From Prevotella sp. tc2-28 (GTDB lineage: Bacteria > Bacteroidota > Bacteroidia > Bacteroidales > Bacteroidaceae), in contig NZ_FNRE01000018.1 of the NCBI RefSeq assembly GCF_900107705.1, forward strand, positions 1 through 60,343: a DNA stretch of 60,343 bases. Direction: 5' to 3'. Position 1 is the stretch's first letter. Every line of letters begins with the position of its first letter. The notes below the pieces were generated by a model, which was not told where the DNA came from, did not search any database, and worked only from the letters and a program-made list of their open reading frames with translations. Made by a program: the position numbers and the translations under genes. Below are positions 16,301-24,732 of the stretch, one piece after another.

Positions 16301-16356
16301 CAGCAAACGAGAATCAGAACGATTGCGATAAATTTTACAATTCCTTTGTTTTGCAT
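13333..16356 (-). CDS. secDF: Fused protein translocase subunit SecDF
   Basis: 1007 residues; SecD and SecF joined in one chain, as usual in Bacteroidota. It uses the proton gradient to pull secreted proteins through SecYEG. One N-terminal membrane segment is followed by GLGLDLKGGMNVILEV (about 72-87) and a large periplasmic region. Then come five SecD helices with TLGTAVDANVLIYERIKEE, a sixth helix leading into SecF with SIDFTGGRNYVV, and five more helices. The periplasmic SecD region contains an Ala/Lys/Asp-rich low-complexity insert with a duplicated AADTTAV unit near residues 265-280. Confidence 0.97.
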   Translation of the reverse strand: MQNKGIVKFIAIVLILVCCFYLSFSFVTRYHENKAAAMSEEAGQEYLDSIMNEKVYCGIYSFKQCREMEIGLGLDLKGGMNVILEVSVPDVVDVLADHKTDATYKKSMEEAKKEEETSQDDFISLFIKAWKKNGNGRPLAAIFATQQMKGKVSTQSSDSEVEAALRAEVQSAVDNSFNVVRNRIDKFGVVQPNIQKLEGQSGRIMVEMPGIKEPERVRKLLQGSANLEFWETYNAQEIYPMLAQLNQKYAITGGEAEEVAADTTAVAADTTAVASSNDLAAKLAAGKKANAVDAKAKADALKQNPLFAVFQPVPQGLSIVGYANARDTADVNKVIYSDIARQVLPAECKLRWGAQPEDFGGESTKGDIFALYALKVTEPNGRAPLEGDVITNAKDEFDQMGHPSVSMQMNSDGARRWSQITKQNIGRGVAIVLDDAVYSSPRILTQIDGGNSQITGNFTIETTKDLANTLNSGKMPAPTRIVQEEVVGPSLGAQSIKQGVISFAVAFVLLMVYMIMLYGFIPGILADIALLFNLFFTLGILTSFQAALTMPGIAGIVLTLGTAVDANVLIYERIKEELRHGMGMKEALQKGYSNAFSAIFDSNVTSLITGFILLFFGTGPVKGFATTWIIGIFCSFFTAVFLTRLVYENRLKKDKWLNLTFVTGYSKNLMQNAKYNFMGMYKKSFAIWGCAAIFFIGCFFVRGLSQSIDFTGGRNYVVTLDKETHVEDVRQALAGTFVNSVGENTGKEANTSVIALGTDGKTIRVSTNWNIESNSPTVDDEAETILYNALKKGGFVSQESVEAFKNPDVRQGGSIISSAKVGPAVAKDITYGAIVSVIIALIAIFLYILLRFRNVAYSTGATIALALDALVVIGMYSALWGILPMSLEIDQVFIGAILTVIGYSINDKVVVFDRIRENFQLYGKRDRQQLFNDSLNQTLARTINTSVTTLIVLLCIFILGGDSIRSFSFAMILGVVFGTLSSLFIAAPTAFLVMGRTIREEETETKA

Positions 16357-16403
16357 TTTGTTTATTGTGTTATTAAATTTTATGATTCCGCATTTTAAGC
16401 CTG

Positions 16404-16411
16404 CAAATATA
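16404..16411 (-). promoter_or_regulatory. Promoter -7 box of secDF
   Basis: Minus-strand TATATTTG, 47 bp upstream of the secDF start in an AT-rich gap. No clear -33 TTTG is seen. Confidence 0.5.
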
Positions 16412-16469
16412 CTTATTTTTCTTCACTTACCGAAATTTATTGCCAAAATTCGTCGTTTTTTCAAGGAAT

Positions 16470-17555
16470 TCACCTTATTTTAAGCCAACAAAGCACCGGA
16501 TTATGATCACTTGCATCCATTTCGCTGTCTATTTGGCAGTTATAAGGCTGAATGTCTTTTGAACAAAAAACATGGTCTATCCTAAACGAAAAGGCCTTCT
16601 GATTATATGACAAACCTATGCCACGACCTGTCTCAACAAAGCAATCGGTGAGTTCCTTACCCATCTCATGTCGGGAATAGGATATAGGATTATCATTAAA
16701 ATCTCCACAAACAACAACAGGATACTGAGAATGTTCCTCCACGTATTGCTTGACAGCTCGTATCTGAGGGGCTCTTTTGGCATTGGCCTCAGCAAGTTTG
16801 ACGAGCAAAATTTGGGATTCTGCTCGCATAGAGTCACGCGACACTTGCCCCTTTATCAATTCTCGATAACGACGGCGGTCTTCCGTGTTCAGATGACAGC
16901 TTTCAAAGTGATTGTTTACAACAATTAATGTATCCGTTCCTACCCGTAGCCACCATGCGCAACTGCCATTTGAAGTCGAGGGGTATACAATACGTTCTCG
17001 TTTCACGATAGGAAAACGGGAATGAATTCCCAACGCATTGAGTGTTAGGTGATTATTCACCAAAACCAAGGTGTCGTTATAGGGGAATACCTTGCCATAT
17101 TCTCGCATCACATAACGGCGCCAGGTATCTGCATCCTCCTGCACACAAACGATGTCTGGCTGCTGGTCACGCAAGTAGTCGAGCACCTTCCCAAAACCAT
17201 CCTCATATTTATAGTTGCCACCATAGGAACACACATTATAGGAGATGAGTTTGATGGCTTCGTCAGGTACATCCTGGGAAGGATGAATAGGCATATATAT
17301 ACTTATAGGTACGTACGCGAGAAGGAAACCAATCACCGGAACCCATGCTCTTGTCCATTTGAATACAATCCAAAAAAACAGGAACCCCATATTCATCAAC
17401 AGGAAAAAGGGAAATGTCATTCCTACTGTAGACACCATTGGATGATCCGTAGGATTGACATGGTCACTATACCCTACAAGTAACATCAAGATGACAGTGG
17501 CAATATTAGCTCCTGTCAACACTTGCACCGTGAAATTCCTAAACTGCTTAATCAC
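16470..17555 (-). CDS. Membrane-anchored endonuclease/exonuclease/phosphatase-family protein
   Basis: 361 residues beginning at GTG; its first base overlaps the TAG stop of the upstream rhomboid gene (TAGTG). Three N-terminal membrane segments (about 1-95) precede an EEP domain with LISYNVCSYGG, CVQED, GDFNDNP and the terminal SDHNPV motif, so the metal and catalytic residues are present. The active domain should face the periplasm. Similar rhomboid-EEP pairs occur in Bacteroidales. The substrate (nucleic acid, phospholipid or other phosphoester) cannot be told from sequence. Confidence 0.88.
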   Translation of the reverse strand: MIKQFRNFTVQVLTGANIATVILMLLVGYSDHVNPTDHPMVSTVGMTFPFFLLMNMGFLFFWIVFKWTRAWVPVIGFLLAYVPISIYMPIHPSQDVPDEAIKLISYNVCSYGGNYKYEDGFGKVLDYLRDQQPDIVCVQEDADTWRRYVMREYGKVFPYNDTLVLVNNHLTLNALGIHSRFPIVKRERIVYPSTSNGSCAWWLRVGTDTLIVVNNHFESCHLNTEDRRRYRELIKGQVSRDSMRAESQILLVKLAEANAKRAPQIRAVKQYVEEHSQYPVVVCGDFNDNPISYSRHEMGKELTDCFVETGRGIGLSYNQKAFSFRIDHVFCSKDIQPYNCQIDSEMDASDHNPVLCWLKIR

Positions 17556-18472
17556 TACTGACGACTTTGATCAAACAACTTTTGCTTTTCCTCCTTCGTC
17601 AGACTGTCATAGCCACTTTTCCGTATCTTATCTAGGATAGCGTCAATCTCATCCTGGTTCTGACGCTTACGGGTATTATATTCCTCGTCTGTCTCACCGC
17701 GTCGGTTCGTGGGCTCAGCTTTCATCCTATTATTATGCTGACGCTCATCAAACTTACGTTTCATATTGTCAAAGAACTCCTGACCATGACTGCGTCCAAA
17801 GCGCTGACTGGAATCAGGATGCTTCTGCCAATATCGAATAAGAAGAAAGCCAAACAACATTCCACCAAGATGCGCCATGTGGGCTACCCCATCACCAGGG
17901 CCACTCATTGCCGAGAATAGTTCTATTGCAATGTATCCTGCTATCAACCATTTAGCCTTGATAGGAAATGGAAATGGAATTATGAACAAACGCTCATTAG
18001 GGAATATCATACCAAAGGCCAACAAAATACCATAAACAGCACCTGAAGCTCCGATGGTTGTCCACAGGTTGATATAGGCATCTGTCGTCATCTGCACCCC
18101 ACCCGCATTCACATATTGGTAGGCTGCAATGCCTTGAATGCTGAAGTCGGCATACTGAACCAACTCTTGGATAATACCGGCACCTACACCGCACACAATG
18201 TAATAAAAAAGAAATTTCTTCGGACCCCACACTCTCTCTATCACGCTACCAAACATCCAGAGGGCAAACATATTGAAAAGGATATGTGTAAACCCTCCAT
18301 GCAAAAACATATAGGTGATGAACTGATAAACCCGGAAGTCACTAGCCAAGAAGAAATGGAGTCCCAACATAGATGTCAGGTCTACCCCACTACGCTCTAA
18401 CACCAATGTGGCGACGAAAGCCAAAACATTGATGATAAGAAGATTCTTGGTCATTGTTGGTATATTATTCAT
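17555..18472 (-). CDS. Rhomboid-family intramembrane serine protease
   Basis: 305 residues, six membrane helices. The catalytic dyad is Ser143 in GASG (141-144) and His201 in HMAHLGG; the HGGFTHILFNMFALWMFG segment (58-75) contains the conserved oxyanion His/Asn region. The charged soluble C-terminal tail (about 215-305), rich in Arg, Lys, Glu and Asn, faces the cytoplasm. It cleaves membrane proteins within the bilayer; substrates unknown. Translationally coupled to the EEP gene. Confidence 0.92.
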   Translation of the reverse strand: MNNIPTMTKNLLIINVLAFVATLVLERSGVDLTSMLGLHFFLASDFRVYQFITYMFLHGGFTHILFNMFALWMFGSVIERVWGPKKFLFYYIVCGVGAGIIQELVQYADFSIQGIAAYQYVNAGGVQMTTDAYINLWTTIGASGAVYGILLAFGMIFPNERLFIIPFPFPIKAKWLIAGYIAIELFSAMSGPGDGVAHMAHLGGMLFGFLLIRYWQKHPDSSQRFGRSHGQEFFDNMKRKFDERQHNNRMKAEPTNRRGETDEEYNTRKRQNQDEIDAILDKIRKSGYDSLTKEEKQKLFDQSRQ

Positions 18473-18527
18473 ATCTCAGTAATATCGTTTAATTTCTATT
18501 TGGCACACTTACCACTGATTTCGAAGG

Positions 18528-18535
18528 CAAAATTA
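18528..18535 (-). promoter_or_regulatory. Promoter -7 box of the rhomboid-EEP operon
   Basis: Minus-strand TAATTTTG, 56 bp upstream of the rhomboid start. The -33 region is not obvious. Confidence 0.45.
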
Positions 18536-18617
18536 CTAAATTTATCTCGTTTTTAGCATAAAAAACGCCTAATACGAACTTTTTTTAGGTAAAAAAGCAT
18601 TTTTTTTTCATTTTTTG

Positions 18618-18648
18618 TTTGTCATTTGACAACTTTATCCTATATTTG
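18618..18648 (+). promoter_or_regulatory. Promoter of the HU gene
   Basis: TTTG at 18618-18621, a 19-bp spacer and TATATTTG at 18641-18648, 52 bp upstream of the start. The long AT-rich upstream stretch (18536-18617, with several T and A tracts) may help a strong nucoid-protein promoter. Confidence 0.75.
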
Positions 18649-18700
18649 CGTCAGAATTTCTACTTTATTCTATTAATAATTCACTTAAAACAACAAAATT

Positions 18701-18976
18701 ATGAACAAAACAGAATTAATTGACAAGATTGCAGCTGGTGCAAATCTGACCAAAGTTGATGCAAAAAAGGCTCTCGACGCTACAGTAGATGCTATCAAGG
18801 GTGCTCTGAAGAAGGGTGATAAGGTTCAGCTCGTTGGTTTCGGAACATTCGATGTTGTTAAGAAGCCTGCTCGTGAAGGTATCAACCCTGCTACCAAGCA
18901 GAAGATTAAGATTGCTGCTAAGAAGGTTGCTAAGTTCAAGCCCGGCACTGAGCTTGCAGAAGCTGTCAACAAATAA
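18701..18976 (+). CDS. hup: HU-family DNA-binding protein
   Basis: 91 residues, the standard HU size. The N-terminal helical dimerisation part MNKTELIDKIAAGANLTKVD is followed by the GFGTFDVVKKPAREGINPAT segment whose arm intercalates into DNA, and the C-terminal helix KFKPGTELAEAVN. It bends and compacts DNA. Single gene with its own promoter and a strong terminator. Confidence 0.97.
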   Translation: MNKTELIDKIAAGANLTKVDAKKALDATVDAIKGALKKGDKVQLVGFGTFDVVKKPAREGINPATKQKIKIAAKKVAKFKPGTELAEAVNK

Positions 18977-18992
18977 TTTGTAAATAAAAATT

Positions 18993-19032
18993 TAGAGGGG
19001 CCTCATCAATGATGAAGCCCCTCTATTTTTAT
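18993..19032. terminator. Bidirectional terminator between hup and kduD
   Basis: Stem TAGAGGGGC / GCCCCTCTA with an inner TCATC/GATGA pairing, flanked by AAAATT and TTTTTATTT. It serves both convergent genes. Confidence 0.9.
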
Positions 19033-19041
19033 TTACCCCAA

Positions 19042-19845
19042 TTACTGAGGCTGCTTGCCGATGTATGCCAAGATACCACCGTCAACATAGAGGACGTGGC
19101 CATTAACAGCATCAGAGGCATGAGAAGCCAAGAAGACAGCGGGGCCACCTAACTCAGAAGGATCGAGCCAACGACCTGCGGGAGTCTTGGCGCAAATAAA
19201 CGAGTCGAAAGGATGACGGCTTCCGTCGGGCTGACGTTCACGGAGAGGAGCTGTCTGAGGAGTAGCGATATAACCCGGGCCAATACCGTTACATTGGATG
19301 TTATACTCACCATACTCTGAACAGATGTTACGGGTCAGCATCTTCAGACCACCCTTAGCTGCAGCATATGCACTCACTGTCTCACGACCCAACTCAGACA
19401 TCATTGAACAGATATTGATAATCTTGCCTTCCTTGCGCTCCATCATCTCAGGAATGACGGCGCTAGCCACAATGAACGGAGCTACCAAATCAACGTCAAT
19501 GACCTGCTGGAACTCAGCACGTTTCATTTCGTGCATAGGGATACGCTTGATAATACCAGCATTGTTTACCAAAATATCAATCTGGCCTACCTCAGCGTGA
19601 ATCTTTTCTACCAAAGCCTTCACGTCGTCTTCTTTCGTCACGTCACAAACATAGCCATGAACATTCTCAATGCCAGCCTCCTTGTAGTTAGCAAGACCTC
19701 GCTCCAAAGCTGCTTCATTGATGTCGTTGAAGATAATGTTCTTAATACCTGCGGCTACAAATGCTTTTGCAATGTTAAAACCGATACCGTAAGATGCGCC
19801 GGTAATCCAAGCGTTCTTACCTTCCAATGAAAATGGATTTGCCAT
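19042..19845 (-). CDS. kduD: SDR-family 2-deoxy-D-gluconate/gluconate 5-dehydrogenase (KduD type)
   Basis: 267 residues, a classical short-chain dehydrogenase. The cofactor loop is TGASYGIG (15-22), NNAG follows near 92-95, and the catalytic Ser/YxxxK set is ICSMMSELG and YAAAKGG. It most likely interconverts 2,5-diketo-3-deoxygluconate and 2-keto-3-deoxygluconate with NAD(H). This fits because it is 13 bp downstream of kduI, whose product is its substrate. A gluconate 5-dehydrogenase role cannot be excluded from sequence. Confidence 0.9.
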   Translation of the reverse strand: MANPFSLEGKNAWITGASYGIGFNIAKAFVAAGIKNIIFNDINEAALERGLANYKEAGIENVHGYVCDVTKEDDVKALVEKIHAEVGQIDILVNNAGIIKRIPMHEMKRAEFQQVIDVDLVAPFIVASAVIPEMMERKEGKIINICSMMSELGRETVSAYAAAKGGLKMLTRNICSEYGEYNIQCNGIGPGYIATPQTAPLRERQPDGSRHPFDSFICAKTPAGRWLDPSELGGPAVFLASHASDAVNGHVLYVDGGILAYIGKQPQ

Positions 19846-19858
19846 AATAGTTCTGTTT

Positions 19859-20701
19859 TTATTTTAAATCAGTAATTTGAAAAAAATCTTGATCTCCATA
19901 ATCGAGGTTCTCACCACCCATGCCCCAGATAAATGTATAGTTGTGAGTAGCAGCAGCCGAATGGATACTCCATTCTGGCGAGAGCACAGCCTGCTCACCA
20001 CGCATCCAGATATGACGTGTCTCTTCTGGTTCTCCCATCAGGTGACACACAGCCTGATCGTCAGGTAGTTCAAAATAGAAATAGGCCTCCATGCGACGAG
20101 AGTGCACATGGGCTGGCATCGTATTCCACACAGAACCTGGAGCCAGCTCTGTCATACCCATCTGCAACTGGCATGTCGGCAAAACCTGATTAACCAACAT
20201 TTTATTGATATCACGTTCGTTCGACATCTCCAGCGAACCCATATGAGCCACTACTGCGTTTTGTTTGTTCACCTTTTTACAAGGATAGGACGTGTGTGCC
20301 GTTGCTGAATTGAAATAGAACTTGGCTGGGTTGGCTGCGTCTTTCGAGCAAAACTGCACTTCCCTGTCACCACTACCTATATATAAAGCCTCCTTGTAGT
20401 CAAGGTCAAATACTTCATCGCCTACCTTGACGGTACCAGCTCCACCAACATTATAGACACCAACCTCACGACGATGTGTAAAGCAAGGAGCCTTCAGTGG
20501 GTCTATAGCTTCTAGCGTAAGTGTTTCTTTAATTGGCATCGCTCCACCCACCACAATACGGTCATACATGGAGTACACCATATTCACCTCATCCTTCTCA
20601 AAGAGTTTTTCTATGAGAAAATCACGGCGCAAACGCTGTGTATCATAGTGTTTCACGTCCTCTGGATGAGCCGCATAACGTATCTCATAATTTGTCTTCA
20701 T
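19859..20701 (-). CDS. kduI: 5-dehydro-4-deoxy-D-glucuronate isomerase
   Basis: 280 residues, a bicupin. It isomerises the unsaturated-uronate product of pectate or heparin lyases (DKI) to 2,5-diketo-3-deoxygluconate, which KduD reduces. Metal ligands are expected in the PAHVHSRRMEAYFYFELP segment (His, His, Glu) and a later His in SIHSAA; all are visible. The start at 20701 removes 19 residues that would be read from the promoter region. First gene of the kduI-kduD operon. Confidence 0.95.
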   Translation of the reverse strand: MKTNYEIRYAAHPEDVKHYDTQRLRRDFLIEKLFEKDEVNMVYSMYDRIVVGGAMPIKETLTLEAIDPLKAPCFTHRREVGVYNVGGAGTVKVGDEVFDLDYKEALYIGSGDREVQFCSKDAANPAKFYFNSATAHTSYPCKKVNKQNAVVAHMGSLEMSNERDINKMLVNQVLPTCQLQMGMTELAPGSVWNTMPAHVHSRRMEAYFYFELPDDQAVCHLMGEPEETRHIWMRGEQAVLSPEWSIHSAAATHNYTFIWGMGGENLDYGDQDFFQITDLK

Positions 20702-20725
20702 ATTCGTTTTAGCAGTTTTCTTCCG

Positions 20726-20755
20726 CAAAGATACAAAAAAAAAACGTACTACCAA
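20726..20755 (-). promoter_or_regulatory. Promoter of kduI-kduD
   Basis: On the minus strand, TTG at 20753-20755, a 19-bp spacer containing a T10 run, and TATCTTTG at 20726-20733. It lies 24 bp before the start codon. Confidence 0.65.
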
Positions 20756-20805
20756 CATAATCGCTCACGTTTTAATTTAGATTAATATTTGACTGTATTG
20801 GCATA

Positions 20806-20839
20806 AATAAAAGAAGTGACCTAAAAAGGCCACTTCTTT
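20806..20839 (-). terminator. Terminator after tRNA-Gln
   Basis: Minus-strand stem AAAGAAGTGGCCT / AGGTCACTTCTTT with one mismatch and a TTTT loop, followed by TATTTAT. It directly follows the tRNA-Gln 3' end. Confidence 0.8.
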
Positions 20840-20842
20840 GCG

Positions 20843-20913
20843 TTGTCCAAGGCGGATTCGAACCACCACAAACAGAACCAAAACCTGTTGTGCTACCATT
20901 ACACCATTGGACA
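20843..20913 (-). tRNA. tRNA-Gln (anticodon TTG)
   Basis: Minus-strand cloverleaf: acceptor TGTCCAA pairs perfectly with TTGGACA, discriminator A. The D stem is GTG/CAC. The anticodon arm ACAGG/TCTGT carries loop TTTTGGT (anticodon TTG). The T arm has the GGTTCGAATCC form. CCA is not encoded. It has its own promoter (20933-20964) and terminator. Confidence 0.95.
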
Positions 20914-20932
20914 ATCATGCTGTTAGCGGGTG

Positions 20933-20964
20933 CAAAGGTAGTGGTTTTTTAGTCCACCACCAAA
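20933..20964 (-). promoter_or_regulatory. Promoter of tRNA-Gln
   Basis: Minus-strand TTTG (20961-20964), 20-bp spacer, TACCTTTG (20933-20940). The spacer contains a GTGG/CCAC hairpin that could also end the tyrS transcript. Confidence 0.8.
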
Positions 20965-20975
20965 TTTTTTCTCGA

Positions 20976-22271
20976 TTATTTCACGATAAGCAGGTAATAA
21001 TTCTTCTTACCTTTCTGTGCCAAAAGGTACTTCCCGTCTATCAAATCGTCAGTTGTCACTGCGCGATTTTGATCTGTCAACTTCTCTTTGTTGAGTGACA
21101 CGCCACCACCCTGAACCATCTTACGCATCTCACCCTTAGAGGGGAATACTGGAGCCACAGTGGTGAACAGCTCTATAGCAGGTTGCCCCAATTGATCCTT
21201 AGAAATCTCAAACTGTGGGACACCATCGAACACATCAAGGAAGGTTTGCTCGTCTAATTTCTCCAGTCCTTCTTTGGTTGACTTGCCGAAAAGAATGCTG
21301 CTGGCCTCAATTGCAGTGTCGAGAGCCTCCTGGGAATGTACCATCAAGGTTACCTCCTCTGCCAGACGTTTTTGCAGCACACGTCGGCCTGGATCCTGCT
21401 TGTGTTCTTCGACAAGGCCTTCAATGACCTCTTTCTCCAGCGAAGTAAAAATCTTGATATAGCGTTCGGCATCTTCGTCACTGACATTCAGCCAGAATTG
21501 ATAGAACTTATAAGGTGTGGTGCGCTTAGGATCGAGCCAGATATTGCCACTCTCCGTCTTGCCAAACTTCTTACCATCACTCTTGGTGATAAGCGGGCAA
21601 GTAAGAGCGAAGGTCTCTACATCATTTCCTAAAGTACGACGAATTAACTCTGTTCCTGTTGTCATGTTGCCCCATTGGTCATTACCACCTAACTGTAACT
21701 TGACACCTTTATGCTGGTAGAGGTATAGAAAATCATAGCCCTGTAACAGCTGATAAGTGAACTCGGTAAATGACAGACCATCACGGGCTGTTCCGTTCAA
21801 ACGCTGCTGAACAGACTCCTTGGCCATCATATAGTTCACGGTGATATGCTTGCCAACTTCACGAGCAAAGTCCAAGAAGGTAAAGTCCTTCATCCAATCA
21901 TAGTTGTTAACCATCTCTGCAGCATTGGCATCCTTTGATTCAAAGTCAAGGAACTTTGCCACTTGTTGCTTAATACACTCCTGATTATGACGGAGTGTCT
22001 CATCGTTCAGCAAGTTACGCTCCTGCGATTTTCCCGAGGGGTCGCCAATCATACCTGTAGCACCGCCAACGAGAATGATGGGTTTATGACCGCAATGCTG
22101 CAAGTGACGCAGCATCATGATGCCACAGAGGTGGCCGATATGCAAGGAGTCGGCTGTAGGGTCGGTACCCAAATAGGCCGTTACCATTTCTTTCTGGAGC
22201 AATTCCTCCGTTCCTGGCATCATCTGTGCCAGCATACCACGCCATTTCAGTTCTTCTACAAAGTTCTTCAT
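20976..22271 (-). CDS. tyrS: Tyrosyl-tRNA synthetase
   Basis: 431 residues, cytoplasmic class I enzyme. HIGH at 44-47, the KMSKS-like loop as KFGKT in [15 protein letters not shown] (about 230-245), and a C-terminal S4 RNA-binding domain ending [11 protein letters not shown]. Last gene of the metK-DUF4271-hemD-rnpA-yidD-tyrS series, 44 bp after yidD. Confidence 0.97.
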   Translation of the reverse strand: MKNFVEELKWRGMLAQMMPGTEELLQKEMVTAYLGTDPTADSLHIGHLCGIMMLRHLQHCGHKPIILVGGATGMIGDPSGKSQERNLLNDETLRHNQECIKQQVAKFLDFESKDANAAEMVNNYDWMKDFTFLDFAREVGKHITVNYMMAKESVQQRLNGTARDGLSFTEFTYQLLQGYDFLYLYQHKGVKLQLGGNDQWGNMTTGTELIRRTLGNDVETFALTCPLITKSDGKKFGKTESGNIWLDPKRTTPYKFYQFWLNVSDEDAERYIKIFTSLEKEVIEGLVEEHKQDPGRRVLQKRLAEEVTLMVHSQEALDTAIEASSILFGKSTKEGLEKLDEQTFLDVFDGVPQFEISKDQLGQPAIELFTTVAPVFPSKGEMRKMVQGGGVSLNKEKLTDQNRAVTTDDLIDGKYLLAQKGKKNYYLLIVK

Positions 22272-22315
22272 ATTATTGTTTCTTTCGTTATTTCTTTATA
22301 TCGTTGTTCTGATGT

Positions 22316-22558
22316 TTAAGGAACAGGGTCATACCCCGATCCTCCCCAGGGGTTACATCTTAGGATGCGCCACACAGCCAAATACAAGCCTTTCACCGGA
22401 CCATGCTTGATGAGAGCCTGCCGTGCATACTCGCTACATGTGGGCGTAAAACGGCATGAAGGACCTAACAACGGGGAGATGGCAATCTGATAGAAGCGGA
22501 TAGGCAGCAACATCAACCACACCAGACCTCTAGACAAAAGATGCGCCAAATTTCTCAT
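22316..22558 (-). CDS. yidD: Membrane protein insertion efficiency factor YidD
   Basis: 80 residues from the ATG at 22558, which overlaps the rnpA stop (ATGA). The family core [21 protein letters not shown], with [10 protein letters not shown] and RCNPW.GSGYDP, is intact. YidD assists YidC in placing proteins in the inner membrane. A longer start at 22621 would read through rnpA without family similarity. The rnpA-yidD linkage is conserved widely; the usual rpmH and yidC neighbours are absent here. Confidence 0.95.
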   Translation of the reverse strand: MRNLAHLLSRGLVWLMLLPIRFYQIAISPLLGPSCRFTPTCSEYARQALIKHGPVKGLYLAVWRILRCNPWGGSGYDPVP

Positions 22559-22950
22559 AGCTTTTCGACCACTCGTCGCATCAGCGACACCATTTTGTCC
22601 GTTATCTCCGCAGAGGGGCAATGCGCGTCAGACAACCATATACAAGCCAGTTGCAGTTGTACTGTTTCAGGCAGAGCCTCAACGAGCATTTGTCGATGAC
22701 AACGCCATGCCTCTCGAATTTGCCGTTTTACTCTATTACGGTCCACTGCATGCTTGAAGTGTCTTTTTGAAACGCTTACCAATAACTGTACCGGAGCATC
22801 ATCCGCTTGACGTTCACATGTCCTATATACTATACGCAGGGGGAAAGTTGCCAGAGAATGACTACATTTACCACCAAAGAGCGTCTCTATCAGTTGTCTG
22901 CTGACCATGCGCTCCTGTTTTGGAAACGTTAAACGCCCGGAGCTAGTCAT
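22555..22950 (-). CDS. rnpA: Ribonuclease P protein component
   Basis: 131 residues. The RNase P protein signature is [20 protein letters not shown] (near 72-91), the basic RNR segment that contacts the RNA subunit. The protein assists 5' processing of tRNA precursors. The start lies 3 bp after the hemD stop. An internal Met15 is another possible start. Confidence 0.94.
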   Translation of the reverse strand: MTSSGRLTFPKQERMVSRQLIETLFGGKCSHSLATFPLRIVYRTCERQADDAPVQLLVSVSKRHFKHAVDRNRVKRQIREAWRCHRQMLVEALPETVQLQLACIWLSDAHCPSAEITDKMVSLMRRVVEKL

Positions 22951-22953
22951 ACT

Positions 22954-23703
22954 TTATCCTTGTTTCTCCAGCAGGTAGTGCTGTAAGGCACCTGTCATCG
23001 AAGGATATTTCTCCGATGGGGCTTCCAAGTCTACACGCAACCCTGCATCCTTAGCGGCCTGTGCTGTCGAGGGTCCAAAAGTAGCAATGGCAATCTTGTC
23101 TTGCTTGAATCCCGGGAAGTTCTTGGTCAGCGACTCAATACCCGAAGGACTAAAGAAAACCAACATATCATAGTCGAAGGATTTCACTTCCTCTGGTGTA
23201 AAATCATTGCTGACAGTACGATACATTACACACTCGTCATGCTGCAGTTTCTTGGCATCGAGCATCTTGGCAACACTATCGCTATGGACATCACTCATGG
23301 GCACCAGGTATTTCTCCTGTTTATGCTTGACCATCGTTGGTATCAAATCATCGATCTTACCAGTCGTCCCGAAGAACACCTTACGCTTACGGTACTGAAC
23401 ATATTTCTGGATATAGAGGGAAATGGTCTCTGTCACACAGAAATACTTCATATCCTCGGGGATGGCAAGACGCATCTCTTTAGCCAACGTAAAGAAATGG
23501 TCAATGGCATGACGTGAAGTGAACACAACGGCAGTATGGTCAAGGATGCTGACCTTCTGCGCACGAAACTCCTTAGTTGTTATCCCTTCCACTTTAATAA
23601 AAGGACGGAACACTAGTTCTACCCCAAATTTTGAAGCGATGTCGTAATACGGTGATTTCTCACTGGAGGGTTTAGGTTGTGAAACCAAAATCTTCTTTAT
23701 CAT
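22954..23703 (-). CDS. hemD: Uroporphyrinogen-III synthase
   Basis: 249 residues. The two-lobed HemD fold is suggested by paired Rossmann-like halves, with VVFTSRHAIDHFF (about 58-70) and LVFFSPSGIESLTKNF (about 182-197) as the matching substrate-binding stretches, and IATFGPSTAQAAKDAGL near the end. It closes hydroxymethylbilane to uroporphyrinogen III in tetrapyrrole synthesis. No other hem gene is nearby; in Bacteroidota hemD commonly sits beside the DUF4271 gene, as here. Confidence 0.88.
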   Translation of the reverse strand: MIKKILVSQPKPSSEKSPYYDIASKFGVELVFRPFIKVEGITTKEFRAQKVSILDHTAVVFTSRHAIDHFFTLAKEMRLAIPEDMKYFCVTETISLYIQKYVQYRKRKVFFGTTGKIDDLIPTMVKHKQEKYLVPMSDVHSDSVAKMLDAKKLQHDECVMYRTVSNDFTPEEVKSFDYDMLVFFSPSGIESLTKNFPGFKQDKIAIATFGPSTAQAAKDAGLRVDLEAPSEKYPSMTGALQHYLLEKQG

Positions 23704-23710
23704 TGATGTC

Positions 23711-24727
23711 CTAAAATTTTATTTTCAACACATTCGCTGTGATATCCAAAATACTCCATAAAGCGAGCATCGGTACCAATTCGAGCGCACAAAAGTACAA
23801 AATAATCTGCAATTTGACGACATTTCGATAAAAAAAGATAATAAAGCACTTGAAAATCGTCAGTAATTTAACAAATACCAATACTGTTACAACATAAATC
23901 ACCACTGTTTTGACAGAAAGATCGAAATAAGCCTGCATCATCACAGCAGGGAACAGCAGCACACCTTCGATGGCAGTTATAAAGAGTAATGCCTTCATCC
24001 ATTGTCTGTTTCTTTTACCATCGAAAAGGACTACATTCACGATTTGGTATAACAGTATTTTCAACAAGAAGTATGCAATGAATATTCCTAAATATATGGC
24101 GATAAGATAATATTGTGACGCCAAGACAAAGGTCTCGCCAATAAAGCGCAGGGTATAGAAGTAATAGAGCAGCGAGGACATTAAACCTGTCAATATGGCA
24201 AGGAATAACTGGAAACGTAACTCCACAAGTGTTTCGCTAGTATTTCCCTCATCATCATGGAAGGGACTAAAGAATTTGCTGTACTGGCGTACTATGAAGC
24301 CTTTCGCACTGGAAAATGCCAGTATGGCCAGAATAAAACAAAATAGCAGGAGACCTGTCATCACATTGTCCGTATTCACCGTATCGGGGACGGGGTCACC
24401 CGCCACGCCATAGCGTCCTCCAGTCAGTTCTGGGTGGAAGAGGGTATCTTTGGAAAAGAAGCCTTCGCGATAATACTGTGGGATATCCACATCCAGCATG
24501 TTATGTCCCTTGTCATGGCCAGGCAAATGAAGGGTATCAGGGCGTTTACTCCATCGAATCGTATCCGGCTTGAAATGAGCTTGGATAGCAGAATCCTGCT
24601 GTGCAGGCGTTGCATTACGAGGGAGCCATTTCAAGACCTGTGCAGGAGTAAGCTGACGATGGGTGGCAACTACCGAGTCGCCTCCCACCGTCGTATGCTG
24701 TTGCTGTATGCTGTCTTGCTGTGCCAA
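23711..24727 (-). CDS. DUF4271 integral membrane protein
   Basis: 338 residues. The N-terminal 120 residues are soluble, polar and rich in Gln/Asp/Pro; about seven hydrophobic helices follow from residue 123 to the end. The domain is known only from Bacteroidota and is usually next to hemD, but has no assigned role. It begins 5 bp after metK and ends 7 bp before hemD, so all are cotranscribed. Confidence 0.8.
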   Translation of the reverse strand: MAQQDSIQQQHTTVGGDSVVATHRQLTPAQVLKWLPRNATPAQQDSAIQAHFKPDTIRWSKRPDTLHLPGHDKGHNMLDVDIPQYYREGFFSKDTLFHPELTGGRYGVAGDPVPDTVNTDNVMTGLLLFCFILAILAFSSAKGFIVRQYSKFFSPFHDDEGNTSETLVELRFQLFLAILTGLMSSLLYYFYTLRFIGETFVLASQYYLIAIYLGIFIAYFLLKILLYQIVNVVLFDGKRNRQWMKALLFITAIEGVLLFPAVMMQAYFDLSVKTVVIYVVTVLVFVKLLTIFKCFIIFFYRNVVKLQIILYFCALELVPMLALWSILDITANVLKIKF

Positions 24728-24732
24728 AGTAC

